DNA of 64,000 nucleotides from UMGS1889 sp964540575 (GTDB lineage Bacteria; Bacillota; Clostridia; Oscillospirales; Ruminococcaceae): positions 7,341-71,340 of the forward strand of contig CAZINI010000010.1 of assembly GCA_964540575.1 (NCBI GenBank), written 5' to 3'. How positions within the stretch are numbered: position 1 is the first letter of the stretch; every line of letters starts with the position of its first letter. A model generated the notes under the pieces. That model had not been told where the DNA came from. It worked only from the letters and a program-made list of their open reading frames with translations, and did not search any database. Below are positions 51,401 through 60,100 of the stretch, one piece after another. The translations under genes were made by a program, and so were the position numbers.

Positions 51401-54400
51401 TTATTTTAGAAGATGCAGGGTATGATATTGACAGATGCGAGCCTATGGATTTTGAAGAACTGCACAGCCGAATAGATGAAAAGTCTGAAAAGGCTATCAA
51501 AAACGGAACGCACATTAGTCCCAAAGAAAGAGCCGAGCAGGATAATACGCCAAAATATGAGATATACCAGATACCCGCAGGCGAACGCTATCACGATATT
51601 CGCTTTACAAGCTATGACCTTTTGGAAAAATGGGGACAGCTGCCCGATCGTCTTAATTATGAAAAGGTGTACAGCGGCAGGCTTGATGATATTGAATATG
51701 ATAATAAGCCGGAGGGCATATTCATCAAATTCAATACCGAACGTCCCGAAGATTTTGCGGGGCATTCTCTGAGCACTTCCGACGTTATTGTTATCGAGGA
51801 CGAAAAGGGTAAATCTGCGTATTTCGTTGACGATGTTGGATTTAGGGACATTACAGATATTTTCCTTGAACTTGACCGTGCACAGAACAAACCTCTTGAG
51901 GAGGAAAATTCCATAGAAAATGAAGCGGAGTACTTAAATACTGTCGAATTAGAATGGAAGGCATTGCCCGAATCTATTGACGAAGAAACAGGCAAGCCAT
52001 CAATTTGGTCAACTGAGATAAATTCCGAAAGATATGGGAGATATTTATGGATAAGTAAGAATGAAAATAATACATATGATGTCGAGTATGATGCAGGCGA
52101 CAGAATTATTCCCGTATCATCGGAAAGTATCGGATTTTATTCATTGTCTGCTGCCAAAGATTGGGTTGATTATGAATTAGCTGACCCCGAAAAAGAAAAT
52201 TCCCCGGTGGGGAAAAATTCCCCGATGGGGAATTATGAAAACGCCAATAGCTATGAACCGAAAATCGGTGACTTTATCGAGTATCAGGATAAACTTTTTA
52301 AAGTTGCAGACGTTGGCAGCGGAACTGTTACCTTGCAGACCGCAGACACTCTTATCCCCGAAACAACGGTGGTATCTGTTACCGACCTTATTACAAGCGA
52401 CAGTCTGACCGTTATCGAGGAAAACGGAAAGCCTGCTCACATTACGCAAACAGTAGCCGAGCAGCCTGCCGAGAATAATCCAAAATCACGGAATTTTGTT
52501 ATCACAGACGAGAATTTTGGTGTTTCGGGCGGTGCAAAAACGAGATATGCGGACAATGTTGCAGCTATTAAAACGTTGAAAGCGATCGAAGCGGAAAACC
52601 GCACGGCTACCCCCGAAGAACAGCAGATATTGTCAAAATACACGGGCTGGGGAGCAATACCGCAGGCATTTGACATTAACAATGACAAGTGGCGTACAGA
52701 GTATGCGGAACTCCGCACTTTGCTCACACCCGAAGAATACGCTGCTGCCAGAAGGTCAACGATGAACGCACACTACACCTCTCCCACAGTTATTTCGGCA
52801 ATTTATGAGGGACTGAAAAATCTCGGATTTGAAGGTGGAAAAATCCTTGAGCCTGCTGTCGGAATAGGAAACTTTTTTGGAGCAATGCCCGAGGAAATGC
52901 GTAACAGCAAGCTGTTCGGCGTTGAGCTGGACAGTCTTACGGGACGTATTGCACAGCAGCTTTATCCCGAAGCTGATATTCAGATAAAGGGCTTTGAGCA
53001 GACAGCATTTGCGGACAACAGCTTTGATGTTGCTATCGGCAATGTGCCTTTTGGCGATTACAAGCTGAATGACCGCCGATACAATGAAAACAATTTCCTG
53101 ATTCACGACTACTTTTTCGCAAAGGCTTTGGACAAAGTTCACCCCGGCGGCGTTGTTGCATTTGTGACTTCAAAGGGTACGCTTGACAAGGAAAATCCCG
53201 AAGTCAGAAAGTACATTGCACAGAGAGCGGAACTGCTGGGTGCAATACGTCTGCCTAACAATGCTTTCAAGGCAAATGCAGGCACGGAAGTTACTTCCGA
53301 CATAATCTTTTTGCAGAAGAGAGAACGTCCGATTGAAATCAATCCCGATGAGGTGGAATGGCTGAAAAAGGCTGAAACTCCCGATGGTTTTTCCGTGAAT
53401 AATTACTTTGTGCAGCACCCTGAAATGGTGCTTGGCACAATTGCAGAAGCGAAGCATATTTACGAACCGACCGAAAACACTCAGGTACTTCCAATTGAGG
53501 GAGCAGACCTTAAACAGCAGCTTTCGGAAGCAATGAGGAATATTCAAGGAAAGTATAGAGCTTCGGAAAAAGAAACAGCTCTTCAGAATGTGGACGAAAT
53601 CCCAGCTCCGGCTAATTCCCGAAAGTACAGTTTTTATGCTGTTGACGGAAATCTCTATTACAGAGAAGCCGGGGACACTATGAAAAAGGTGAACGTGTCG
53701 AAAGATACACTTAGCCGTGCGATAGGTATGATAGAGCTTCGTGATAATGTTCGTGAACTGCTTGATTTACAGCTGAATAATGCGGACGGCAGTCTTGACT
53801 TTGATATTTCCGAAAGCAGAAAAAAGCTGAATAATGCCTATGACAGCTTTGTTGCTAAGTATGGCAATGTAAGCGATAAGAAAAATGCAAAGGCAATGCA
53901 GGGCGATGACGGCTACAATATCGTTTCTGCTCTTGAAGTTAAGGACGAAAAGGGCAATGTTACGGGCAAAGCGGACATTTTTACTCAGAACACCGTAAAG
54001 CCTAAAATCATTGCGACACACGTTGATACTGCCGAGGAAGCACTTATTCTATCTGTTGCCGAAAAAGCAAAGGTGGATTTTGAGTATATGACAGAACTTT
54101 GCGGTATGGATAAAAATACTCTTATTTCCGAATTGTCGGGACAGATATACCGTCTGCCGCAGGAAAAAGAAAAATATGTGACCGCAGACGAGTATCTTAC
54201 GGGAAATATCCGCAAGAAGCTCCGTGAGCTGGAGAATGTACCCGAGGGTATGGACGTTTCCGAGAACAGAAAGGCACTTGAAGCGGCTATGCCACCGAGA
54301 GTTGAAGCAAAGGATATTTCCGTAAAGCTGGGTGCACATTGGATAGACCCTAAATATATCGAGGATTTCATAAAAGAAAAATTCAATCCCGATTATGATA

Positions 54401-55650
54401 CAAGGAGAAATATGAGTGTGCAGTACAGTGCAGTTGCGGGAACGTGGAAAATCGAAGATGTAAAGCCATCTGCGAAGAAAAACTATTATTGTACACATAC
54501 ATACGGAACTCAAAGAATGCACGCATATGCGATACTCGAAGCTATCCTTAACAACGGCGATATACAAGTAAAAGACCGTGTTAAGGACGAATACGGCAAT
54601 GATATGCGGGATATGAACGGCAAGTATATCCTTGTAGTCAATGACGAGGAAACAAAAGCAGCCCGCCGATGTGCTAATGTGATTAAGGCGGAATTTGAGG
54701 ATTGGATATTCAGAGATCCCGACCGCCGTGAAGCATTGGTGCAGAAGTACAATGAGGTGTACAATTCTATCCGTCACAGAGAATATGACGGTTCTCATTT
54801 GAGTTTTGTGGGTATGAACACGGGTATTACTCTTAAGGAACACCAGAAAAACGCTGTTGCAAGAGGACTTTACGGAGGAAATTGCTTGCTTGCTCACGCC
54901 GTTGGTGCAGGAAAGACGTATGAGATGATAGCGATCGCAATGGAGGGCAAGAGGCTTGGTTTGCATAACAAGTGCTTGTTTGCTGTTCCCAATGCGTTGA
55001 CCGAGCAGATCGGCAATGATTTCCGCAAGCTGTATCCAAATGCACATATCCTTGTGGCAACACAGAAGGATTTTGAAAGAGAAAATAGGTTGCAGCTTTT
55101 GGGAAAAATAGCAGCAAACGATTGGGATGCGGTTATTGTGGGACATTCGCAGTTTGACCGTATGGGCTTATCTCCCGAAAGAGAAAGAGCTTACCTTGTT
55201 GCAGAGGTCAACAAACTGCGACGTGAACTTGAAATGGCTGCTGCCGAGAGCGGCGGAAAAAAGAGCTTTACCGTTAAGCAGATAGAAAAATCTCTTGCAA
55301 GCTATGAGGACAAGCTGGCGAAGTTGAGTGATGCACAGGTCAAGGACGGTTTTATCGACTTTGAGCAGCTGGGCTTTGACAAGATTTTCGTGGACGAAAG
55401 TCATATGTACAAAAATCTCGCAACGGCAACGAAAATGCACAATGTGTCGGGTCTTGGAAGTCAGGGTTCGGCTAGAGCATTTAATCTGTTGATGAAATCA
55501 AGGTATCTTGATGAGCTTACCGGGGGAAGGGGCTTAACTTTCGCCAGTGGAACGCCCATAATCACAGGGTATCTACGGTCAGAAATGCCGATTTTACGTT
55601 GTTTAAAGCAAATGAGCATCACGGACGAAAGTGATGCTCATTTTTTATAA
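45469..55650 (+). CDS. Giant polyvalent protein with N6-methylase-like and helicase domains, 3' truncated
   Basis: 3393 residues. The N-terminus repeats small alpha/beta modules (about 1-66 and 83-150) like those closing the GGDEF protein, then some 2300 residues of acidic polyvalent modules. A methylase-like domain follows: ILEPAVGIGNFFG (about 2460) and AIGNVPFGDY (about 2520, replacing NPPF/Y). A superfamily-2 helicase starts with AHAVGAGKTYEMI (about 3142), DESHMY (about 3308) and LTFASGTPI (about 3358). After this motif the sequence departs from the family and stops 30 codons later, so the second helicase lobe is missing. Palindromic repeats are in frame at 50860 and 52198. Relatives are thought to protect or process incoming DNA. 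Confidence 0.85.
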   Translation: MTEYINKEFYKEIPADERHYINLSASNISAVMDRLNAEGIPFSATLNNYKNVITVRKSDSERANAIVSELTPKKSSDIRIIGNTDYRYISDKRYINMDSDTALKVAAILSGDSNSRFSGRIVGDKATITVSGDKNAVNVRRIADNIKNADLLSELDKAGFERVNIDNGFVNFRNRYTGNIEGFDSLDMVREMFEDKDNEFFHPTAYRIALSSDAYEDEYYISCYDNTTGEEKEPYFDNNGAVTYMPTFRTVDAALDYAVSENITLSNSNDELEKWRAAEAERDNEQIAEENRSLIADFPMQDGLYPDQFRYNPDDNSFMWTYFNPDGDNGRGIFVEKHISEQDIYAAHTAMISAENEAEGQSAFINYILENCREAVIDTYSGYFEGYANDYINKPEAVVEYYGIGANNSHIEDITALISRMEDCCAKIKKEQLEAAALTDETEKLSDQLVEITDGIVKSQEEFTECISTGNYEGASAAASKLAELSRRAEQIKAMIQAEAITTDDVDVLRNIKPERKSVQNMLETEVAQTPKFEKLLGEEFGEKSAYVMRNSDNEWRNDESKTAVVVEVQKRDIPVHPAELQRKGNDIPRGIFVNRDTGIEIQFSRRSIEEIVAKAIHDDKRDTPVEARMAALYQMQDLIENAICFDSQLSEPSNSKKSDSTLFIHRMYGLIIYDNEQYLANLAIEETYSTDRENRFRDTNNRLYSFRDIKITPTKLLGGQAHADLQNASEDTSLGVTTISIPQLYDIVKTNDQRFFENPSAPGRADREAEIKAQSEYRNAVEKYNAYILTADSEEIEIDGQEGTWYVIDTQTIGGKELFLLESEIYGDEAACLIVDGNRNIVMDNVYNGFEDYIEENAVPDEQIIISGEVASEMWYYGFDVYVNGEKLDKFDDVSDKSGMFGRLEDKENSISAAVNDVTLYHNAEAIASAVFDISKKYYNAPKSAGTPYYLNLEKYHEDNDWENWRKDENEYANTMFALLERSYPSVENYLINVVSDSKNREDMAEDREAALKALQTIEVFKIGMEEFRPIHFEPVEETSYAEQLYTRVNDEYSYFIGQIKNESPDVLVRSAAEIADKEKITQYIMEGTVSLLDKQYEALLSRPNPLDEIYEQWVQNGELSSFEDVGIALEEAADRILVSLDRENSRSEEKVNAVLAVSQNDTSRYYAANNVSVDDVREVIKHSDMLFIDLCALGEKQITEAQFAEYSQRNGVTAVDVDIDEQTMHVYGADKPIISFDEIKVDFDEIAKALDLKNNTITFSVVAIEGEKPFIIGSYIDKDDITALEEYQDYIYDTGRKNIDVTVDYYTIGMGDNESYGADTDERDYIFEHLDEVLKYKYTDHLESETYFIATPAELLEEISGEAEEKNYLFTVAEFEDGSRYVIPGKIDDNNIKETAAWTEVKNNNFDVDRITDLDEDIRVTYTVYQTGSGETVLPTDEETARIEAALDEILSDAVMVTSFDSSVRPWEDVDDVIFKMEEVWKERHAKEMNVSDGFDNSNFLYPNNLMKIAHDSEGKDHYNFDDDAILQIKLAGSEWLHPVDAAVEMNRRGVDINDIEMLNVRYVSSDGTVGEKDVTPEQYIVYLAHSEERTNAFLAAVDAAEERKKVPEAMMNIIYDDMPSFVKSAVAWDELMEYDGISEQFDKGEDPVAVVKPYLANNGTFSWNADELKNGYFDWSVKDNGDTADISISVNDSDTFREKYNSHFEVPWTELADAFKKRIDQEINYNKISDGTITVTAVGEDRFRFVDRSRNTEAIESREQLIERFTEMFNKADLNGIIRSVIEEAKFEKIEVDNNSPVGNLDGDEEKQIIDLSKLSKITLNDEYERGTDQPDDFQYIKNTITFSDLNSSFLIRRNKEFTYDYDVLPDLDEGDTFITRQGMLKEVRDFLEAAKSDSDKSISITDMNGNTTVLKGSQYVFEATEDRLAFMIPEVGYAEMFERDDDSYDYTIYDSDFKVTDSGVYDDVSITLRQAFTIILEDAGYDIDRCEPMDFEELHSRIDEKSEKAIKNGTHISPKERAEQDNTPKYEIYQIPAGERYHDIRFTSYDLLEKWGQLPDRLNYEKVYSGRLDDIEYDNKPEGIFIKFNTERPEDFAGHSLSTSDVIVIEDEKGKSAYFVDDVGFRDITDIFLELDRAQNKPLEEENSIENEAEYLNTVELEWKALPESIDEETGKPSIWSTEINSERYGRYLWISKNENNTYDVEYDAGDRIIPVSSESIGFYSLSAAKDWVDYELADPEKENSPVGKNSPMGNYENANSYEPKIGDFIEYQDKLFKVADVGSGTVTLQTADTLIPETTVVSVTDLITSDSLTVIEENGKPAHITQTVAEQPAENNPKSRNFVITDENFGVSGGAKTRYADNVAAIKTLKAIEAENRTATPEEQQILSKYTGWGAIPQAFDINNDKWRTEYAELRTLLTPEEYAAARRSTMNAHYTSPTVISAIYEGLKNLGFEGGKILEPAVGIGNFFGAMPEEMRNSKLFGVELDSLTGRIAQQLYPEADIQIKGFEQTAFADNSFDVAIGNVPFGDYKLNDRRYNENNFLIHDYFFAKALDKVHPGGVVAFVTSKGTLDKENPEVRKYIAQRAELLGAIRLPNNAFKANAGTEVTSDIIFLQKRERPIEINPDEVEWLKKAETPDGFSVNNYFVQHPEMVLGTIAEAKHIYEPTENTQVLPIEGADLKQQLSEAMRNIQGKYRASEKETALQNVDEIPAPANSRKYSFYAVDGNLYYREAGDTMKKVNVSKDTLSRAIGMIELRDNVRELLDLQLNNADGSLDFDISESRKKLNNAYDSFVAKYGNVSDKKNAKAMQGDDGYNIVSALEVKDEKGNVTGKADIFTQNTVKPKIIATHVDTAEEALILSVAEKAKVDFEYMTELCGMDKNTLISELSGQIYRLPQEKEKYVTADEYLTGNIRKKLRELENVPEGMDVSENRKALEAAMPPRVEAKDISVKLGAHWIDPKYIEDFIKEKFNPDYDTRRNMSVQYSAVAGTWKIEDVKPSAKKNYYCTHTYGTQRMHAYAILEAILNNGDIQVKDRVKDEYGNDMRDMNGKYILVVNDEETKAARRCANVIKAEFEDWIFRDPDRREALVQKYNEVYNSIRHREYDGSHLSFVGMNTGITLKEHQKNAVARGLYGGNCLLAHAVGAGKTYEMIAIAMEGKRLGLHNKCLFAVPNALTEQIGNDFRKLYPNAHILVATQKDFERENRLQLLGKIAANDWDAVIVGHSQFDRMGLSPERERAYLVAEVNKLRRELEMAAAESGGKKSFTVKQIEKSLASYEDKLAKLSDAQVKDGFIDFEQLGFDKIFVDESHMYKNLATATKMHNVSGLGSQGSARAFNLLMKSRYLDELTGGRGLTFASGTPIITGYLRSEMPILRCLKQMSITDESDAHFL
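50860..50878. repeat. Palindromic repeat inside the giant gene
   Basis: Perfect AATTCCCC-GGT-GGGGAATT in frame, giving NNSPVGNL at about residues 1798-1803. Confidence 0.92.
52198..52234. repeat. Palindromic repeat doublet inside the giant gene
   Basis: Two copies (GGT and GAT centres) in frame, encoding NSPVGK-NSPMGN, identical over 37 bp to the doublet in topB. Confidence 0.92.
55613..55646 (+). terminator. Terminator after the truncated helicase
   Basis: A perfect 10-bp stem TGAGCATCAC (55613-55622) / GTGATGCTCA (55631-55640) with an 8-nt loop and six T. It overlaps the last codons of the giant frame, consistent with this end being a foreign junction rather than the gene's original 3' end. 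Confidence 0.9.
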
Positions 55651-55688
55651 TTATCCAAAGCTGTTGCTTGTGTTTGTAAAAGCCTAAA

Positions 55689-55997
55689 TCATTTCATTTC
55701 TTTAGCAAGAGCTATCAATAATTCAAGCTGTTTTGGGGAAAGCGACTTGAATGTTGTCATAGCTTCATTCAGCGTACCCGGACTTGTTACATCTTCCTCA
55801 AAGAAGTCTTTAGGCTCAATTCCGAGAAATTCGCAAATGTAAAGGAACATCTGCATAGAGGGCAGAGCTTTCTTGTTCTCAATATTGTTGATATAGCTTT
55901 GACTTTGCCCTAAGCTCAGGCTCATATCCCGTGCAGAGATATTTTTATCCGTTCTTAACTTTGCAATCCTGCTTGAGATGAATTCGGCATCAATCAT
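55689..55997 (-). CDS. XRE-family regulator
   Basis: 102 residues from the ATG at 55997; AGGTGGTG lies 6 bases before it, and GTG codons upstream are in frame. ISARDMSLSLGQSQSYINNIENKKALPSMQMFLYICEFLGIEPKDFF is a clear helix-turn-helix with the following helices. It is divergent from the SLOG-like gene and probably controls it. Lies beyond the truncation point, so it may be chromosomal or from another element. Confidence 0.9.
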   Translation of the reverse strand: MIDAEFISSRIAKLRTDKNISARDMSLSLGQSQSYINNIENKKALPSMQMFLYICEFLGIEPKDFFEEDVTSPGTLNEAMTTFKSLSPKQLELLIALAKEMK

Positions 55998-56068
55998 TCG
56001 TATCACCACCTATATATAATTATAATATATGTAAGTAAGATTTTACCTATACATTGTTTCAATTTGTA

Positions 56069-56097
56069 TTGACATAACAACAATATTTAGGTATAAT
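56069..56097 (+). promoter_or_regulatory. Consensus promoter of the SLOG-like gene
   Basis: TTGACA (56069-56074), 17-bp spacer, TATAAT (56092-56097). AGGTATA at 56090-56096 and its complement TATACCT-like TACCTATA at 56045-56052 flank the region and could be regulator sites. Confidence 0.85.
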
Positions 56098-56148
56098 TAG
56101 TATGGATACCATTTTCAAATCGACACAGACCGTTTGGGGGAGGGTGTG

Positions 56149-56625
56149 ATGATAAATGTATATACTGTCAGCTTATTCGGACACAGAGAGCTGTCCGATG
56201 CTTTTGAAGCGGAAAGGCGGCTTGAAAAGCTTGTTGGGGAGCTGATCCGTACAAAGGAATACGTTGAATTTCTTGTAGGACATAATGGGGATTTTGACAC
56301 GCTTGCTTCATCTGTGATACGCAGTGAAATGAGCGCCAATGATTACGGCAATTCTTCTCTTATCCTTGTTTTACCGTATCTGACAGCGGAATATCTGAAT
56401 AATGAGGAAAGCTTTAAGGCGTATTACAATGAAATTGAGATATGCGAAAAGTCTGCCGATGCTCATTTTCGGGCTGCATTACAGATAAGGAACAGATATA
56501 TGATAGACCGTTCGGATTTGGTAGTCTGCTATGTGGAACGAAAAGTCGGCGGTGCATATAACGCCTTACGGTATGCCGAAAAGAACAAAATACCCTTTAT
56601 CAACCTTGCTTTGTCAGATTTGTGA
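56149..56625 (+). CDS. SLOG-like protein (DUF1273/YpsA type)
   Basis: 158 residues from the ATG at 56149 behind GGGGGAGGG. NVYTVSLFGHRELSD, VEFLVGHNGDFDTLASSVIRS and the end RSDLVVCYVERKVGGAYNALRYAEKNKIPFINL form the Rossmann-like SLOG fold that binds nucleotides or their derivatives. Relatives act in nucleotide signalling or anti-phage systems, but many have unknown roles. Single gene with its own promoter. Confidence 0.82.
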   Translation: MINVYTVSLFGHRELSDAFEAERRLEKLVGELIRTKEYVEFLVGHNGDFDTLASSVIRSEMSANDYGNSSLILVLPYLTAEYLNNEESFKAYYNEIEICEKSADAHFRAALQIRNRYMIDRSDLVVCYVERKVGGAYNALRYAEKNKIPFINLALSDL

Positions 56626-56705
56626 GCCGATATGTACCAATTGTACATTTTGGTATCAAATCTCACAAAAAAATCCAAATCTGTCACAAAAAGCAAATTA
56701 TTTCC

Positions 56706-56734
56706 TTGATTTTTTCGACAGAGTATGATATACT
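56706..56734 (+). promoter_or_regulatory. Candidate promoter upstream of the AGGC tract
   Basis: TTGATT (56706-56711) and TATACT (56729-56734) with a 17-bp spacer. It would start a transcript running through the repeat tract into the secreted-protein gene. Confidence 0.6.
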
Positions 56735-56817
56735 TTAATGTGAATACACTTAACAGAAATGTCACACTATATTTAATGAAAGTGAGTTGACTGAATAATG
56801 AAGTTGTGCGACAATTC

Positions 56818-57032
<215 letters not shown>

Positions 57033-57130
57033 TATAACTATACATTTTTACATAAAAATATAACGTCTTTGAAGCTCTTTTGATAAGGGCTTTAAAGGCG
57101 TTTTCTTATTTTGCGAAAGGAATGATAAAT

Positions 57131-60100
57131 TTGAAGAGAGAAAAGGCAAAGCGTATAGCCAAGCGGATAACCGCATTAGCGGCGGCTGTGGCTATGGCAG
57201 CGACATTTACATTCCCGGCGGAGATCGGGGACGGATTTTTTGACGGCTTCGGCAATGCTATTGTGGCAAGTGCGGCGGCAACACAGCTTACTGTTGCTAA
57301 CGGCGATATTAATATTACCCTTCCGGGAGATTATGAGATAACAGGCACAAGCGGCAATGCAAAAATAACTGTAGATTGTACAGGTACTGTTAATATCAAG
57401 CTTAATAATTTAAATTTGCAGACAGCTTCTTATCAGGGAACAAGGTTTGAAATTAACAATGGAACAGTAAATCTTGAGCTGGACGGAGATAATCTAATAC
57501 AGGCACATCAGGACGGTGCGGTATATCCTTCTGTAAAAATGTCGGATAATGCCGAGCTGCATATTTACGATAATGACGATAACGGCAGTATCAAAATTCA
57601 CGGCTCATCAAATTATTATGGCGGAGGAGATGCTGTCAGCGGCGGTTCATTATATATCCACAGCGGAAGTGTTTTGTTGGTCGGCGGCAGTAAAGTTGAT
57701 GGCAGCTATGGCAGTTCATTTAACGGAAAAACGCTTGATATTGAAGGCGGTTCTCTCAGTTTTTCAAGCGGCGATATAAATAATACTCAAAATGGAAATA
57801 TCACAGTTTCCGATAGTTTCCGAGTAGGCTCGGGAGTATCTTTGACTGTTCCTACGAATGGCACAATTGAAATAGGTACGGGCGCTTCGGCAATCGTTGA
57901 CGGAACTATCATAAATAAAGGTACTATAACCAACAATGGCACATTAACCAACAATGGTTCAATAATTAATTTTGGAAGTGGTTCGGTAACAGGCACAGTC
58001 AGCGGTAATCAACCTGACACAAAGGGAACAGCTTTCACAATAACAGGCAGCGGGCTTGTTTACGGCACGGACTACACCTATCCGGCAAGTACGGGTGTTC
58101 TCACAATCAAGTCCGATAAGGCGATTACTATTGCTAATGCAAACCCGACGGCAACTACCGACCGAATTGAGGTTGAGCAGAACAAGGACGCAAATATCAC
58201 CCTTGCAGGGGTGAATATTGACCTTTCCGGAACGGGCGACTTATTTAATTCTGGCATTCCAGCTTTCAAAATTGCAGACAATAGTACAGGCAATGTTACG
58301 CTCACTCTTGCAGATGGAACTGTAAATTCGCTAAAAAGTGGTTTTAGGTGCGCAGGTTTGCAAAAGAACGGTGTATATATATCTGCTAATCAAGGTAAGC
58401 TCATCATTAATGGTGCAGGCTCTCTTGAAGCAATAGGTGGTTATAGTGCTTCCGGTATCGGCGGCGTTTACGGTTCAAACATAACCATAAATGGAGGAAT
58501 TATTTCAGCAACAGGCGGTGATAATGCTGCTGGTATCGGTAGTGATTGTCAAGGCGGTTACAGCTCACATATAACAATAAACGGCGGCATAATTACTGCA
58601 AATGGTGGTAATACTGGTGCAGGTATCGGAGGAGGGTCAGCCGCATATGCTTCCGATATCACCATAAATGGCGGCACTGTTATTGCAAAAGGAAAGGAAA
58701 CTGCCGCAGGAATTGGCAGTGGCGCTTGGGCTCAAGATACCAGCTCAAACATTACAATAAGTGGCGGTACAGTATCTGCAATAGGTGGTGAATTTGGAGC
58801 TGGTATCGGCGGCAACAATGGATGTGAATGTGGAAACGTTATAATCACAGGCGGTTCGGTTAATGTTGTGGCTGGTTCTTCATATGCTTACAAAATAGGC
58901 GGTTCTAATGGTGCAGTTATTCCCACCAACGGTACAAACGATGTTTATCTTCTCACAATCGAAAATCCAAACAGCGAGGCTGTAACCATTGACGGAAGCA
59001 ACTATACTCCTTTCAATCACAAGGCTATTGACAGCAATGACGGCAATCTTTACGTTTATCTTACCGGTACGGATCATACCGTCAAAGTAGGCAGTACCTC
59101 AAATAATTACGAATTCAATTCATCAACAAATACTTTTTCCATTAGACAGGGTACTGCTTTCAACGTTACCCCAACCAACGGCGGCACGCTTGTTTACGGA
59201 AGCGACTACAACTATCCCGCAGATACGGGCGTTTTGACAATCAAGTCCGCTACTCCGATAACTATTGCTAATGCAAGCACAGGCTCAACAACCGACCGTA
59301 TCGAGGTCGCAGACGGCATTTCCGCAAATATTACCCTTGCAGGGGTGAATATTTCTACCACAGGTGCAGCTTTCAAAATTGCGAACAACAGCACAGGAAA
59401 TGTTACAATAACCCTTGCGGACGACTCTGTAAACACGCTGACAAGCGGAATGCAATGTGCAGGATTGCAGAAGAACGGAAATATAATATCCCCTAATGAG
59501 GGAAAACTCACCATTCAGGGTGAAACAAGGGGCACAGGAAAGCTTACCGCAAACGGCGGTGATTACGGTGCAGGCATAGGCGGCAACAATTTCGGTTCCG
59601 CTTCAAACATCACCATAAGCGGCGGTACTGTTACCGCAACAGGCGGCAGTCTTAGTGCAGGTATAGGCGGCGGCTATAGCGGTTCCGGTTCATACATCAC
59701 CATAAGTGGCGGCATTGTTACTGCAACAGGCACTAACGGTGGTGCAGATATTGGCGGCGGAGCGTCTGGAAGTGGTTCAAGCATAACTATAACAGGTGAC
59801 TCTGTAAAGGCTGTTTCAATAAGCGGTACTCCTACTGACGGAAACGGAAACAATGTTTATCTCCGTGAAATCGCCAACGACAGCGGCTCAGCTATCACGA
59901 TCAACGGCAAAAATTATCCCACAAACCACAACGGCGAAGCAAAGATATACGCATATCTCCCTGCAAAGTCCCTGTCAACTCCCAACGAGGTTACAGTAGG
60001 AAATACAACCACATATTGTTACTATGATACAATAAACAGTAAGTGGATAAACGTAATTGATGATGTAACAATAAGCATTGATAATCCGACAGCAGGCGAT

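Larger units (their letters stand above)
1989..55560. mobile_element. Integrative conjugative element, right end apparently lost
   Basis: The left limit is the tRNA-like attachment fragment next to the integrase. The element then carries a regulatory switch, an iteron replication module, MobC and relaxase, ParA/ParB, a Gram-positive type IV secretion apparatus, topoisomerase III and polyvalent DNA-processing proteins, with most genes co-oriented on the plus strand. The helicase gene breaks off near 55558 and no matching right attachment site follows, so the right limit is an estimate. A 19-bp palindromic repeat family is confined to this interval. Confidence 0.8.

Noticed and set aside
54049..55146. 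A 365-residue open frame on the minus strand
   Set aside because: It lies wholly inside the methylase-helicase region of the giant gene, has no ribosome site or recognisable domain, and is a shadow frame.
55561..55650. A second attachment site or insertion-sequence end at the helicase breakpoint
   Set aside because: No copy of the tRNA 3' sequence, no terminal inverted repeat and no transposase could be seen; only a terminator is clear.
57080..57130. Earlier starts (57080, ATG 57122) for the secreted protein
   Set aside because: AAAGGA at 57116-57121 touches ATG 57122 but is 9 bases from TTG 57131, which also gives a standard signal peptide.
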